A stretch of DNA of 64,000 bases from Polynucleobacter sp. 71A-WALBACH (GTDB lineage Bacteria; Pseudomonadota; Gammaproteobacteria; Burkholderiales; Burkholderiaceae): the NCBI RefSeq assembly GCF_018882365.1, contig NZ_JACVOP010000001.1:434001-498000 (forward strand), written 5' to 3'. This document shows, one piece after another, positions 55,395-63,894 of this stretch. How positions within the stretch are numbered: position 1 is the first letter of the stretch; each line of letters begins with the position of its first letter. The notes under the pieces are model-generated. The model was not told the origin of the DNA. It saw nothing but the letters and a program-made list of their open reading frames with translations, and ran no database searches. The position numbers and the translations under genes are program-made.

Positions 55395-57527
55395 ATGACG
55401 GCTAAGCCCATCGTTGTTCAGGTAGTGATAGATAAGCCTTTGGCTCAGGGCTTTGACTATCTATGGGATGCTGAAAAATTAGGCAAGCTACCAGAGATAG
55501 GCAACGTGGTTGAGGTACCCTTTGCTAGATCAAAAATAATTGGGCTTGTAATAAAAGTGAGCGGTCACTCCGAATACGAGATAGAAAAACTCAAATCTGT
55601 AGAGCGTCTTGGCCCACTTCCAGCGTTCGATCCAGCACTGTTGAGGCTGATGAATTTTGCAAGCCAGTACTACATCCATGCACTAGGTGAAACCATATTG
55701 CCTGTAATACCGCTAATGTGGAAAAAGCCAGACGACTGGGAAAAGATTCCAGAAAAGATAGAGTCGGCAGAAAAGAAAAGTAAAAAAAAGATTGATGTAG
55801 TAGCAGAGGGATTAATCACGCTTGATCAATTGAATGTCGACCAAAAGAATGCCTTGCAAGAATTGCTCAAAGATGGCGAAAAAGAAAGTCAATTTAGAGC
55901 GATCTTGTTGCAGGGCCAAACAGGAAGTGGCAAGACTGCTGTCTTTCTAAATTGGCTGGCAAGCATCCTCGATGATGAAAGTGCCCAAGTACTTTTACTG
56001 GTGCCAGAGATCAATTTAACGCCACAATTAGAAAGACGCGTTAGAGCCTACTTTCCTAATAAAAAGATGGCAGTGTTACATAGTGGGGTCAGTGAAAAGA
56101 AAAGAGGCATTGCTTGGTATGAGGCAATGACCGGTAAAGCGCAAATAATTTTAGGAACCAGGCTGGCAGCTTTAACGCCAATGCCAAATTTACGCGCCAT
56201 AGTCGTAGATGAGGAGCATGATCCATCTTATAAACAACAAGATGGGACGCGTTACTCTGCGCGGGATTTAGCAATCTGGCGAGCGCATGATCAAAAAATT
56301 CCGATAATGCTCTCCTCAGCTACGCCGTCTTTAGAAACATGGTTGGCTGCACAATCAGGACGGTATGAATATATTCGACTGGATCAGAGGGCGCAGGGAG
56401 CAAGCCTGCCGAGCGTGCATCTAATTAATACGCGTGACCCACAAAACCAATTTAGTCCTGGCGATGATGCAGCACCTAAGCAAAAAAGTCTCATCACCAA
56501 AACGCTAGCAAATGCCATCAGCAAAACACTTGCAGAAAATAAACAGAGCCTAATTTTAATTAATCGCCGTGGATATGCTCCTGTACTGAGTTGCTCAGCA
56601 TGCAACTGGTTATCAAAATGTACCCAATGCTCTACCTATACGGTCATGCACAAGGCTGGCGCATTAGGAAAAAGATCGGTGTTAAGTTGCCATCATTGCG
56701 GATTAGTTAAGCCCATTCCACAGTTTTGCCCAGATTGTGGGAACGCAGACTTAAAAACCCTAGGTCATGGCACGCAAAAACTTGAAGATGCTATTGAGGA
56801 AATGTGGCCACAGGCGAGAGTGTTGCGGGTTGATACGGACTCAAGCAGAAAGAGTAAAGGAGCAGAAGCACTCTTTCAAGAGATTCATGATGGCAATGTA
56901 GATATTGTTATCGGCACACAAATGATTGCCAAGGGACATGACTATCAGAATATTGGCTTGGTTGCAGTTTTGGATGCAGATAGTCGGCTGTACTCGGCTG
57001 ACTTTAGAGCGGCCGAAAGATTGTTTGCACAGTTAGTACAAGTGGCTGGTCGTGCTGGAAGATCTGGCGCTAGCGGAGAGTCAGGTGGCGATATTTATAT
57101 CGAGACCCAATTCCCAGAGTCACCCGTATTCCAGTTTTTGTTAAGACACGACGTCGATGGATTTTTAGCATTCACTGCAAGTGAGCGAGAAGAGGCAAAG
57201 TTGCCGCCCTACTCATATCAAGCCCTCATCCATGCTGAGGGCAAAAGCATTGATAAGGCGATTCAGTTTTTGAGTGAGTTGAAGGCGCACCTGAAAAGCA
57301 GGGGCTTGATTACAAAAGAGTTGAAGGTGTACGACCCAGTGCCCAAGCCAGTTATGCGGGTGGCAGGTGCAGAGCGCGCCCAGTTATTGGTTGAGTCGGT
57401 TAATCGCAAGGCATTACAAGAAGCTCTTGAAATGATTGATCAAGAATTACGTCAAGATTCCACAGGAAGAATCAGCAAAACATCTCGCATTCGTTGGTTG
57501 GTAGAGCGCGACCCGATTTCTATTTAA
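55395..57527 (+). CDS. priA: Primosomal helicase PriA
   Basis: A 710-residue replication-restart helicase. N-terminal 3'BD (KPIVVQVVIDKPLAQGFDYL), Walker A LLQGQTGSGKTAVF, DEEH box IVVDEEHDPSYKQQ, helicase lobes, and the inserted zinc-binding region with CSACNWLSKCTQC and CHHCG...CPDCG. It reloads DnaB at stalled forks. Ends 4 bp past the stop of the convergent gcvH. Confidence 0.96.
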   Translation: MTAKPIVVQVVIDKPLAQGFDYLWDAEKLGKLPEIGNVVEVPFARSKIIGLVIKVSGHSEYEIEKLKSVERLGPLPAFDPALLRLMNFASQYYIHALGETILPVIPLMWKKPDDWEKIPEKIESAEKKSKKKIDVVAEGLITLDQLNVDQKNALQELLKDGEKESQFRAILLQGQTGSGKTAVFLNWLASILDDESAQVLLLVPEINLTPQLERRVRAYFPNKKMAVLHSGVSEKKRGIAWYEAMTGKAQIILGTRLAALTPMPNLRAIVVDEEHDPSYKQQDGTRYSARDLAIWRAHDQKIPIMLSSATPSLETWLAAQSGRYEYIRLDQRAQGASLPSVHLINTRDPQNQFSPGDDAAPKQKSLITKTLANAISKTLAENKQSLILINRRGYAPVLSCSACNWLSKCTQCSTYTVMHKAGALGKRSVLSCHHCGLVKPIPQFCPDCGNADLKTLGHGTQKLEDAIEEMWPQARVLRVDTDSSRKSKGAEALFQEIHDGNVDIVIGTQMIAKGHDYQNIGLVAVLDADSRLYSADFRAAERLFAQLVQVAGRAGRSGASGESGGDIYIETQFPESPVFQFLLRHDVDGFLAFTASEREEAKLPPYSYQALIHAEGKSIDKAIQFLSELKAHLKSRGLITKELKVYDPVPKPVMRVAGAERAQLLVESVNRKALQEALEMIDQELRQDSTGRISKTSRIRWLVERDPISI

Positions 57528-57916
57528 GCGCCTGCAGTAGATTCGTATTTAGCAAGAGACATTAGCGTGCCGAGATCAGCACTCAGTGTTTCTGGAGATG
57601 TTGGCTTTACTTTAAAAAGCCAAACTGCATATGGATTTTCATTCACCATCTCTGGGGCGGCATCCATCTCTTCATTAAGAGAGATGATCTCACCGCTAAT
57701 AGGCGCATGAATATCGCTAGCAGCCTTAACGGATTCGATGGCCGCAATCGCTTCACCCTGTTTAACTTCCTGACCAATCTTCGGCGCTTGAAAAAACATC
57801 ACATCACCCAAGGCCTCTTGGGCGTGATTACTAATGCCGACCCATACAAGCCCATCATCTTCGATGCTGGCCCATTCATGTGTTTCTGCGAATTTAAATG
57901 TATCTTGAGTTTTCAT
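57524..57916 (-). CDS. gcvH: Glycine cleavage H protein
   Basis: A 130-residue lipoyl carrier. The lipoylated Lys is in AIESVKAASDIHAPISGEI. Shuttles the aminomethyl group in the glycine cleavage system; gcvT and gcvP are not in this window. Convergent with priA, overlapping by 4 bp. Only 44 bp separate it from the divergent hydrolase gene, too short for a glycine riboswitch. Confidence 0.93.
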   Translation of the reverse strand: MKTQDTFKFAETHEWASIEDDGLVWVGISNHAQEALGDVMFFQAPKIGQEVKQGEAIAAIESVKAASDIHAPISGEIISLNEEMDAAPEMVNENPYAVWLFKVKPTSPETLSADLGTLMSLAKYESTAGA

Positions 57917-57990
57917 TGTGTATCCTGTGAGATATATTCTAGCTTCTTTGCCGTAAGCTAGTGGCCAATCAATTTAAGCGCGCTCTATTT

Positions 57991-58629
57991 ATGCCAATCA
58001 AATTAGGAATTGTTCCCGTTACCCCATTTGAACAAAACTGCTCTATCTTGGTTTGCCAAGAAACGGGAGATGCGGCAGTGGTCGACCCTGGTGGAGATAT
58101 CGACAAGATTTTGGATGGTGTTAAGCAAATGGGCGGTACCGTTAAAAAGATTTTATTAACGCACGGACACCTTGATCATTGTGCTGCTGCTAAGGACTTA
58201 TCCGATCAACTGGGGGTACCAATTGAAGGGCCTCAGATTGATGAACAATTTTGGTTAGATCAATTGCCAGAGCAAACTGTACGCTTTGGATTTGGTCATG
58301 CAAAGGCATTCGTACCAACACGTTGGTTGGAAGATGGCGATCATGTGCAAGTTGGTAATGTTGATTTAGAGGTGCTGCATTGTCCGGGCCATACGCCGGG
58401 CCACGTTGTGTTCTTTGATAAAGAAGATCGCCTAGCTCTAGTTGGTGATGTGCTCTTTGCGGGATCTATTGGAAGGACCGATTTTCCGCGCGGCAATCAC
58501 GCAGATTTAATTCATGCGATTAAGACAAAATTATGGCCATTAGGTGACGACGTGCAGTTTGTTCCTGGCCACGGGCCGATGTCAACTTTTGGTAAAGAGC
58601 GCCAGACGAATCCCTATGTGGGGGATTGA
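57991..58629 (+). CDS. Metallo-beta-lactamase-fold hydrolase (glyoxalase II-like)
   Basis: A 212-residue MBL-fold enzyme. Metal motif LLTHGHLDHCAAAKDL (about residues 55-70), then GHTPGHVVFF and the final ligand in the FVPGHGPMSTFG region. It matches the YcbL-type single-domain glyoxalase II/persulfide dioxygenase-like group, which lacks the glyoxalase II C-terminal helical domain. Substrate unproven. ATG at 57991 gives the family-typical MPIKLGIVPVTPFEQNC; a GTG at 57961 is a weaker start. Divergent from gcvH. Confidence 0.85.
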   Translation: MPIKLGIVPVTPFEQNCSILVCQETGDAAVVDPGGDIDKILDGVKQMGGTVKKILLTHGHLDHCAAAKDLSDQLGVPIEGPQIDEQFWLDQLPEQTVRFGFGHAKAFVPTRWLEDGDHVQVGNVDLEVLHCPGHTPGHVVFFDKEDRLALVGDVLFAGSIGRTDFPRGNHADLIHAIKTKLWPLGDDVQFVPGHGPMSTFGKERQTNPYVGD

Positions 58630-58662
58630 GAAAGCTTGAGTTGATGAAACCTAATTGAGTAA

Positions 58663-58854
58663 TTAGGTTTTTGCTGAACCAGTACGGTGAGTGCGGTTAT
58701 ATAAACAGCTTGCGCAAATCCAGCGTTGTTTACGATTACTCGTCGGAATCCATGTGCCACCTTCCAGGCGCTTTTCGCGACTGCAAGAAGAGCAAAACTT
58801 AAGGCTCTGAGAGGTTTCTTGAGGGGCAGCTGGAGTCGAGGTAGTCATGGGCAA
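58663..58854 (-). CDS. Small zinc-ribbon-like protein
   Basis: A 63-residue protein with FCSSCSREKRLEGG and ICASCLYNRTH, two CxxC pairs that could bind zinc. The N-terminal 15 residues are Thr/Pro/Ser-rich. No family name is certain. It lies between the MBL-fold gene and the desaturase. ATG at 58854 used; an internal ATG is 2 codons downstream. Confidence 0.65.
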   Translation of the reverse strand: MPMTTSTPAAPQETSQSLKFCSSCSREKRLEGGTWIPTSNRKQRWICASCLYNRTHRTGSAKT

Positions 58855-58889
58855 TCCGGGTAATCCAAATCTTGTACAGAAGATCTATT

Positions 58890-60032
58890 TTACCCGTTTT
58901 GTCCCGCTGGGGCTGGGCTCAGGACTACACGAACGGATTCAGCCGTTTTGTTACCATCAAAATCGAGCCAAGCCTTGTTTTCGAAGTCATAAAGCTTGCA
59001 CTTGCGAGCCGTATCAAAATACCAGGCCCAAGAGAACTTTTGCACAAAAATACGCTCTGGAAGGATGGTTTCGAGGGTGTTTTGAGCTTCTTGTAGGCGA
59101 TAGAGGGGTACGCTCATATCTACGTGATGGGCGGTGTGCTCCATGATATGGTGCATTAAAGAGCCCCAAATCCAGTTAAAGGTCAAATGCACCGTGGTTG
59201 AAACAAAAGGCTGGGCGCGTAACCACTCAGACTTCTTGTCGTACCAAGAAACTTTTGGATGGGTATGGTGAACATAGACAACAAAGCCAATCATGCCGTT
59301 CCAAAACAAGAATGGAACAGCAAAGCCAGTAATTAACCCAAGCCATATAGACTGCCCTGTGGCAATTGCTCCAGCAATCAGGCAGCCAATCCAAATAATG
59401 GCAAAGCCAGTAACTAATAAGTTGTCTTTAAGGAAGATTGGGCGATCACCTGGCTTGTTCTTGGCATTAGGGAAGTACTCACGTCTCCACCAGATTTCAA
59501 TGAGGTAATAGAAAACGGGGCCCCAGCCACTACGGTAGAGGCGCTCTAGGGCTTTACGCCAGGCTGGCAAAGCATCAAATTCCGACTTGGATAGCGGAGC
59601 CCAGACAAAGTCAAAACCTTTGAGATTGGTTTGGCCGTGGTGAACCACGTTATGCCCAACATCCCATAGGCTGTATGGAGTTAAGGACGGTAAGAATGCA
59701 ATGCGACCCAATATTTTGTTCAGTTCACGGTGTGGGGTATAGCTTTGGTGGCAAGCATCATGACCCAAAATGAAGATGCGACCAGTAACAAACCCAGCAA
59801 CCAAGCCCAAGATGATCTTGATGAGGATGCTTTCGACAAAAATAGTCCCAGCTATACAGCCAAGCCACAAAACCGCATCTAATGCGAGAAGGGCGATTGC
59901 TTTTGCTGTTTCTCCTTGAGCCATTGGGATCAGCCAGCTACGAATGACTTTTCGGTGTGGCAATGGGAGATCTGGAGCCAAAGGATTGGCTAAAGATGGC
60001 TCAGAGAGTGCAGAATTTAGATGATTTGACAT
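58890..60032 (-). CDS. Fatty acid desaturase
   Basis: A 380-residue membrane desaturase with three His boxes: LGHDACHQSY, then HNVVHHGQTN and MEHTAHHVD. About four hydrophobic segments. It introduces a double bond into an acyl chain, and so would adjust membrane fluidity; regiospecificity cannot be read from sequence. ATG at 60032 (MSNHLNS); a longer frame starts 4 codons upstream. The 82-bp stretch to the tRNA-Arg fragment carries its promoter. Confidence 0.9.
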   Translation of the reverse strand: MSNHLNSALSEPSLANPLAPDLPLPHRKVIRSWLIPMAQGETAKAIALLALDAVLWLGCIAGTIFVESILIKIILGLVAGFVTGRIFILGHDACHQSYTPHRELNKILGRIAFLPSLTPYSLWDVGHNVVHHGQTNLKGFDFVWAPLSKSEFDALPAWRKALERLYRSGWGPVFYYLIEIWWRREYFPNAKNKPGDRPIFLKDNLLVTGFAIIWIGCLIAGAIATGQSIWLGLITGFAVPFLFWNGMIGFVVYVHHTHPKVSWYDKKSEWLRAQPFVSTTVHLTFNWIWGSLMHHIMEHTAHHVDMSVPLYRLQEAQNTLETILPERIFVQKFSWAWYFDTARKCKLYDFENKAWLDFDGNKTAESVRVVLSPAPAGQNG

Positions 60033-60113
60033 GATAAGAATCAATAAGTTAGGTGCAAATGATAGCCTTTTTCACGAATTTACGCATGATGTAGGTCAAA
60101 AACCCCCCTGTTT

Positions 60114-60146
60114 TGGTGCGCCCGGCAGGAATCGAACCTGCGACCC
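60114..60146 (-). pseudogene. tRNA-Arg 3' fragment (integration scar)
   Basis: On the minus strand it reads GGGTC, T arm GCAGG-TTCGATT-CCTGC, acceptor strand CGGGCGC, A, CCA, as in the 3' end of a tRNA-Arg. The D arm and acceptor 5' strand are absent: upstream on the minus strand is unrelated sequence (CGGTTGAGGTCTCCGAAGC). The spacing between a possible anticodon loop and the T stem is too short for an intact tRNA. It marks the end of the accessory DNA that starts here. Confidence 0.8.
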
Positions 60147-60449
60147 GCTTCGGAGACCTCAACCGACAAAAAATATACAAATACCTTAAATAACTGTACA
60201 TTGTCTAAAACGCCTTAAGTCTATATAGATAAAGGGTTTAATGTTCAAAAACTTGTTTTAATAAAGACTAAAAACAACGTTTAATACCGATTAATTTTTT
60301 AAGTAGATATTTCTCGAATAATTCGCAAAATAGGCCAATTAGACCCCTAGCCTCAATGCCCAACAGCCTTATTTTACGTTAAACGGCGTTCGTAAATATT
60401 TTACTAACCTCTTCTAGGAAGGCGGTTATAAGCGCGGAGCTATTGTTTA
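60147..60449. other. 303-bp AT-rich gene-free interval
   Basis: No coding frame, tRNA or clear terminator was found. It is strongly AT-rich and lies between the tRNA-Arg scar and the AbiEii gene, as expected at the edge of a mobile element. Confidence 0.55.
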
Positions 60450-61331
60450 TCACTTCGAGCTAAAGCCTTTATAAAAGAGGTCAAGATGAGCATGAACCTT
60501 CAGCACAGAATCCGCATCGCCGATGGAGAGGCTTTTGCTAGTTAGTTGGTCGGTTAGTCGTTGTCTTAGTGTGGAATCTGAAAATATGGCATCGATACTT
60601 TGCTTGGTTGTATCTAAGCAAATCTTGGCAACATCCCTGCCTAACAACTGAATACCTGCCAACTCTGGGTCATGCCCCAATGATTCTAGTAGCGCTAATT
60701 CTTCCGTATAAATGCGATCCTCATTTCCAGCGTCGTGATAGCTTTTGGCGATAAGAAGAAAGTCGACGGCATCTTTACCTTGGTTTTCTTGGCCCCGGTC
60801 TTGCCAGGCAATTAGTTTGAGTGCGGCCATGCCCGCTAGTGATGCAACCCGTATAGAGAAATTCTCAGCAATCTTTAGCAAAATAGCTGATCTTAGGGCC
60901 TCAGAAAATCCAGAGACGTTCATAACCACATTCATTTCGGGTGGCCATTCAATCGTTGAGTCTAAATTTTCAACTCCGCCAAATGGAATGAGATCAAGTG
61001 GTGTGGAGTATTGGTCCTGCGGTCTTTTAAAGTGCATTTTCTGTGGCGCCTTACCCTCTGTAAAGCAGCCCATGGAAATCAAGATTGATTTAAGTTTGTC
61101 AAACTTAGCCCAGTCTTCTAGGCAGATCCCCAGATCAAGATCATAGGTTGCTTGCCCGGTTTGCTTGTTAAATACATGCCCCAAGATAAGATCTCTGGCC
61201 TGGGCTCCAGCTAAAAAATAGTCAATATTTAAAGACCGTGCCACGTCATCAAAAATTTGTAGGATGGCTAGATGCTCTGCCTTTAAAGGGCGGTTAGGTC
61301 TAATTTCAAGCTTGAGTGAGATATCGGTCAT
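60450..61331 (-). CDS. AbiEii-like nucleotidyltransferase toxin
   Basis: A 293-residue protein of the nucleotidyltransferase AbiEii/AbiGii type. The nucleotidyltransferase motif has DYFLAGAQARDLIL (GS-type loop, reading GA) and the acidic triad as YDLDLGI (DxD) at about residues 62-70, followed by ASLAGMAALKLIAWQDRG with the conserved Lys. Such toxins in type IV systems transfer GTP-type groups to tRNA or other targets; the target here is unknown. It starts 26 bp before the end of the upstream AbiEi gene and is translated after it. Forms a pair with it. Confidence 0.83.
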   Translation of the reverse strand: MTDISLKLEIRPNRPLKAEHLAILQIFDDVARSLNIDYFLAGAQARDLILGHVFNKQTGQATYDLDLGICLEDWAKFDKLKSILISMGCFTEGKAPQKMHFKRPQDQYSTPLDLIPFGGVENLDSTIEWPPEMNVVMNVSGFSEALRSAILLKIAENFSIRVASLAGMAALKLIAWQDRGQENQGKDAVDFLLIAKSYHDAGNEDRIYTEELALLESLGHDPELAGIQLLGRDVAKICLDTTKQSIDAIFSDSTLRQRLTDQLTSKSLSIGDADSVLKVHAHLDLFYKGFSSK

Positions 61332-62316
61332 ATATTAGTCTAGCTGTTTCAATATTGCGTGGATTGGTGGTGGCCAATAAATCTGCATATGCCAGTAGCG
61401 CAGGCACAACCCCGTTCATTTGCAACTCTGTATCTACTGCCCAAAAGGCTTCCAAAATTTCAATATTGCCGTTAACGTCGGGGCGCAGCCGATTTTCTAC
61501 GATGAGTCGATCTAGGTTTTTACGGGCATAAATAGTTATCTTTGCAGGCTTGAGATAGCCAGTGAGTTTTTCTGCTGCGACTTCCCCGCCCCAATAGGCG
61601 TCGTACTGCTCAATATTGACATCTCGATACCAATCTTCTTTGGCAGCAGTAAATCGGCGTGCATTTAGTTTTGGTCGTAATTTAATGGGGTAGTGAGCCA
61701 CCCACTCCTCTTCTAGTCGTTTCTTATCTAAAATTCGCCGTGGACCTATTTCAGCGGGAGTGAGAAAGCCTCGGTTTTCTAAATTCGTTAATACGGGGCC
61801 TACAGTTCCAAGGGCTACCTTGGCAAAAGTGGCTATTTGGCGATAAGTTTGGGGGGTAATTGTTTTTTGATTAAGCAGTGCAAAGACAATTTTTAACCCT
61901 CCAGTGGTCAAGGCTGTGAATTCTGGCTTTTCATGAGCACGTTCTGGGCGAGCTTGACCAACAACATATACAAATAGCCCCGGAGTCTTCATATAAGCAT
62001 TGCCAGCTTCATCAATAAAGGGCAAATCTAGCTCGCGGCACTGAGTTGCAATGTCTTTGGTGATATAGGGCGCTACAAGCAAAACGGGGTTTGTTCGAAC
62101 TCCCAGCTCTTTGATGAGCGTGAGCGTTTTGAAGCGATCGATTACCCCCTTAATTTCCGCCTCAAAATAAACGGGGTGATCAGGGGTTTGAATAGTTAAC
62201 AAGGCATCTGCTGGCCCCCCTTGCCAAACATGGTCGATTTGTAGGCCAGTAGTTCTCAGAAAGGCATCAATTGCTTTAGCGAGAATGAGTTGTTCTTTAG
62301 TTTCTAGGTTCATCAT
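61306..62316 (-). CDS. AbiEi-family antitoxin-like protein
   Basis: A 336-residue protein of the type IV AbiEi antitoxin family (AbiEi_3 type): PVLLVAPYITKDIATQCREL, then PFIDEAGNAYMKTPGLFVYVVG, and a wHTH-like part in residues about 130-215 (TPQTYRQIATFAKVALGTVGPVLTNLENRGFL) that would bind DNA. The C-terminal half (IEQYDAYWGGEVAAEKLTGYL) is the antitoxin-type domain. Usually represses its own promoter. Start at 62316 with ATGATG; two palindromes lie upstream. The gene overlaps the AbiEii gene by 26 bp. Confidence 0.82.
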   Translation of the reverse strand: MMNLETKEQLILAKAIDAFLRTTGLQIDHVWQGGPADALLTIQTPDHPVYFEAEIKGVIDRFKTLTLIKELGVRTNPVLLVAPYITKDIATQCRELDLPFIDEAGNAYMKTPGLFVYVVGQARPERAHEKPEFTALTTGGLKIVFALLNQKTITPQTYRQIATFAKVALGTVGPVLTNLENRGFLTPAEIGPRRILDKKRLEEEWVAHYPIKLRPKLNARRFTAAKEDWYRDVNIEQYDAYWGGEVAAEKLTGYLKPAKITIYARKNLDRLIVENRLRPDVNGNIEILEAFWAVDTELQMNGVVPALLAYADLLATTNPRNIETARLIYDRYLTQA

Positions 62317-62336
62317 TTTGTACGTAAAATTTAAAT

Positions 62337-62353
62337 GTTCACGTTACGTGAAC
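62337..62353. promoter_or_regulatory. Operator palindrome 1 of the AbiE-type pair
   Basis: GTTCACGTTACGTGAAC, a 17-bp sequence with 7-bp perfect arms, 20 bp before the AbiEi start. An almost identical copy lies 64 bp further upstream. Confidence 0.75.
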
Positions 62354-62400
62354 GATATACTTAATTGAACGCACTTTACTTTTGTTCAATGGTTTTAATT

Positions 62401-62417
62401 GTACACGTTACGTGAAC
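62401..62417. promoter_or_regulatory. Operator palindrome 2 of the AbiE-type pair
   Basis: GTACACGTTACGTGAAC at 62401-62417, one base different from palindrome 1 (T to A). The two copies are centred 64 bp apart, about six helical turns, which suits cooperative binding of one dimeric repressor. Confidence 0.72.
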
Positions 62418-62495
62418 AATAATCAATACTGAACAAACAAGATTCAGTCATATTGCTTGATTTGCAAACCCTCTTCTTTCGGTTTAAATGGTGGA

Positions 62496-62956
62496 ATGGG
62501 GAAATCATCAGGAAAAGGTAAAAGAGCTGTTATTCGGATTTATGAAGAGAGTCCTGAGATTGAATTATTGCGAGAGCAATTCTCGCCCGCGCAAATTTAC
62601 AAGCTCACGAAATCGACCGATTATCTCGAGAGGACCTTAACCAATTTCTCTGGTTAGTCAGACCAGAGCCTAAATTTCGGGCATTAGCACCGGCGATCGG
62701 TCGCCTTGCGGCAGTGTGCAAGGAAATGCAAAAGCCAGAAACTGGAGGTCTAAAGATAGACTGGGCGCTTCTCTTGCGCGTGGCTAATGAGATTCACCGA
62801 TTGGGCATTTGGGCCCACAAGGTAAATCCATTGCTTTTTGAAAATATGGGGGAATTGGATGATGCCGTTTTGGGGAGCTTGGAGGATGCTAGCGATAAAC
62901 CTCCAGTCAATCCAATTTTGGGTCACGGATCTTCTGCATTTCCATGGAGACTGTGA
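62496..62956 (+). pseudogene. Frameshifted unknown gene
   Basis: A first frame starts with ATG at 62496 and is protein-like up to about 62630 (AVIRIYEESPEIELLREQF, then ending in TAG at 62655-62657). A second frame, open from 62564 to TGA-bounded end at 62956, continues with SREDLNQFLWLVRPEPKF, LAPAIGRLAAVCKEMQKPE and VANEIHRLGIWAHKVNPLL but has no start codon before GTG 62714. Together they look like one gene split by a frameshift in the 62565-62640 overlap. Family not recognised. It lies opposite the truncated nucleotidyltransferase end. Confidence 0.45.
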
Positions 62957-63077
62957 AGACTTTTTCTGGATTGGGTACTTGGCCTAGCATTGACTGGCTG
63001 CCAATGATCACAAATTCATACTGGTTAGTGATATCAGCGCTGGCGCGAATGATGTGCTCTAACTCTTCTCGTGTCAT
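62907..63077 (-). pseudogene. Truncated nucleotidyltransferase (56 aa)
   Basis: The frame starts with ATG at 63077 overlapping the stop of the XRE gene in an ATGA. Its first 45 residues read like the N-terminus of a nucleotidyltransferase-type protein (MTREELEHIIRASADI, then FVIIGSQSMLGQVPNPE with the GS motif). The typical continuation (VSMEADLYP-type acidic motif) is lost: it reads VSMEMQKIRDPKLD and stops at 62907. Catalytic DxD residues are missing, so it is inactive. The overlap with the other frame indicates a deletion or recombination. Confidence 0.6.
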
Positions 63078-63775
63078 AGCGCATCCTTAAGATCTTCATC
63101 ATCCTGAGCGGTAGTCAAAGAGCTACCAAACACCACCCCTTTTTTGAGCGCACTCACATCTTTCAAAATACGTAGGCGCACTTCATCTGGGGGGATGGTC
63201 GCCAGTGGTGAAGTTTGTCTGAGTTGCTGAGCATGTCTTGTGCGACCAAGCACCTTACGCCAAGAGCCTGCACTTAAGATGCTTTGCCATTCTCGCCATA
63301 GGCCAGCTGAGCGAGAATCGCCAGTAGCAAGCCAGCGCTCTAGGGTGCCTTGAGCTTGTAGTAGCAATGCAGGATCAGTCTTCACTAACTGAACAGCTTC
63401 TTCATGCAGAGCAAGGCTTTGTAGATCTTGAAGTCGGTGCCCGGCGTTATCTGGCAAAACGCGTACTTGTACGTTAGGGGCAATGCGTCTGGACCTTGCT
63501 CCTGCCGATCCAGCGGGAGCAACTTGCATCGTGTCGCCCGCCAAAAGCGCTAACTCTCCGCTAACGCCCAGAACGGACATCACTCTTAGGTAAGCGCCGA
63601 TTGAAGGAGATGGATCACCTGCTTCAATGGACCGTAGAGTATTACGAGTAAGTTTTGCGCGCGCAGACACTTCGACCGTGCCAAGCCCCTGCGCCTTACG
63701 TAAGCGCTTAATGCGATCACCTAGCTGCAGTAGCAACTGGCGCTCTAGGATGGGGCTAAGTTCAGAAGTAGTCAT
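63074..63775 (-). CDS. XRE-family transcriptional regulator
   Basis: A 233-residue protein. Residues about 15-70 form an XRE helix-turn-helix (LGDRIKRLRKAQGLGTVEVS then ARAKLTRNTLRSIEAGDPSP). The C-terminal part (about 100-233) is a helical domain with LWREWQSILSAGSWRKVLG, seen in regulators of nucleotidyltransferase or HipA-type partner genes. It overlaps the downstream truncated gene by the ATGA, as in toxin-antitoxin-like operons. Probably the DNA-binding partner and repressor; the toxin partner is broken. Confidence 0.8.
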   Translation of the reverse strand: MTTSELSPILERQLLLQLGDRIKRLRKAQGLGTVEVSARAKLTRNTLRSIEAGDPSPSIGAYLRVMSVLGVSGELALLAGDTMQVAPAGSAGARSRRIAPNVQVRVLPDNAGHRLQDLQSLALHEEAVQLVKTDPALLLQAQGTLERWLATGDSRSAGLWREWQSILSAGSWRKVLGRTRHAQQLRQTSPLATIPPDEVRLRILKDVSALKKGVVFGSSLTTAQDDEDLKDAL

Positions 63776-63803
63776 TTGATCATTATTTTAACCATAAATA
63801 TAT

Positions 63804-63829
63804 TATTTGGTCAATATATTGATCAAATA
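63804..63829. promoter_or_regulatory. Palindrome in the XRE promoter
   Basis: A 26-bp inverted repeat from TATTTGGTCAAT to ATTGATCAAATA with one mismatch, 28 bp before the XRE ATG. Likely the XRE operator. Confidence 0.65.
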
Positions 63830-63894
63830 ACCACAAAATGATTCAAAGAATTGGCTGCCAATTGCTGAGTGGTCTTTCCGGTTTTCATCCAATG

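Noticed and set aside
57917..57990. Glycine riboswitch before gcvH
   Set aside because: Only 44 bp separate the gcvH and hydrolase start regions; too short for the aptamer and no conserved core seen.
60142..60155. tRNA-Arg anticodon CCG read from the scar
   Set aside because: The spacing from this possible anticodon loop to the T stem is 7 bases instead of about 10, so the anticodon cannot be assigned.
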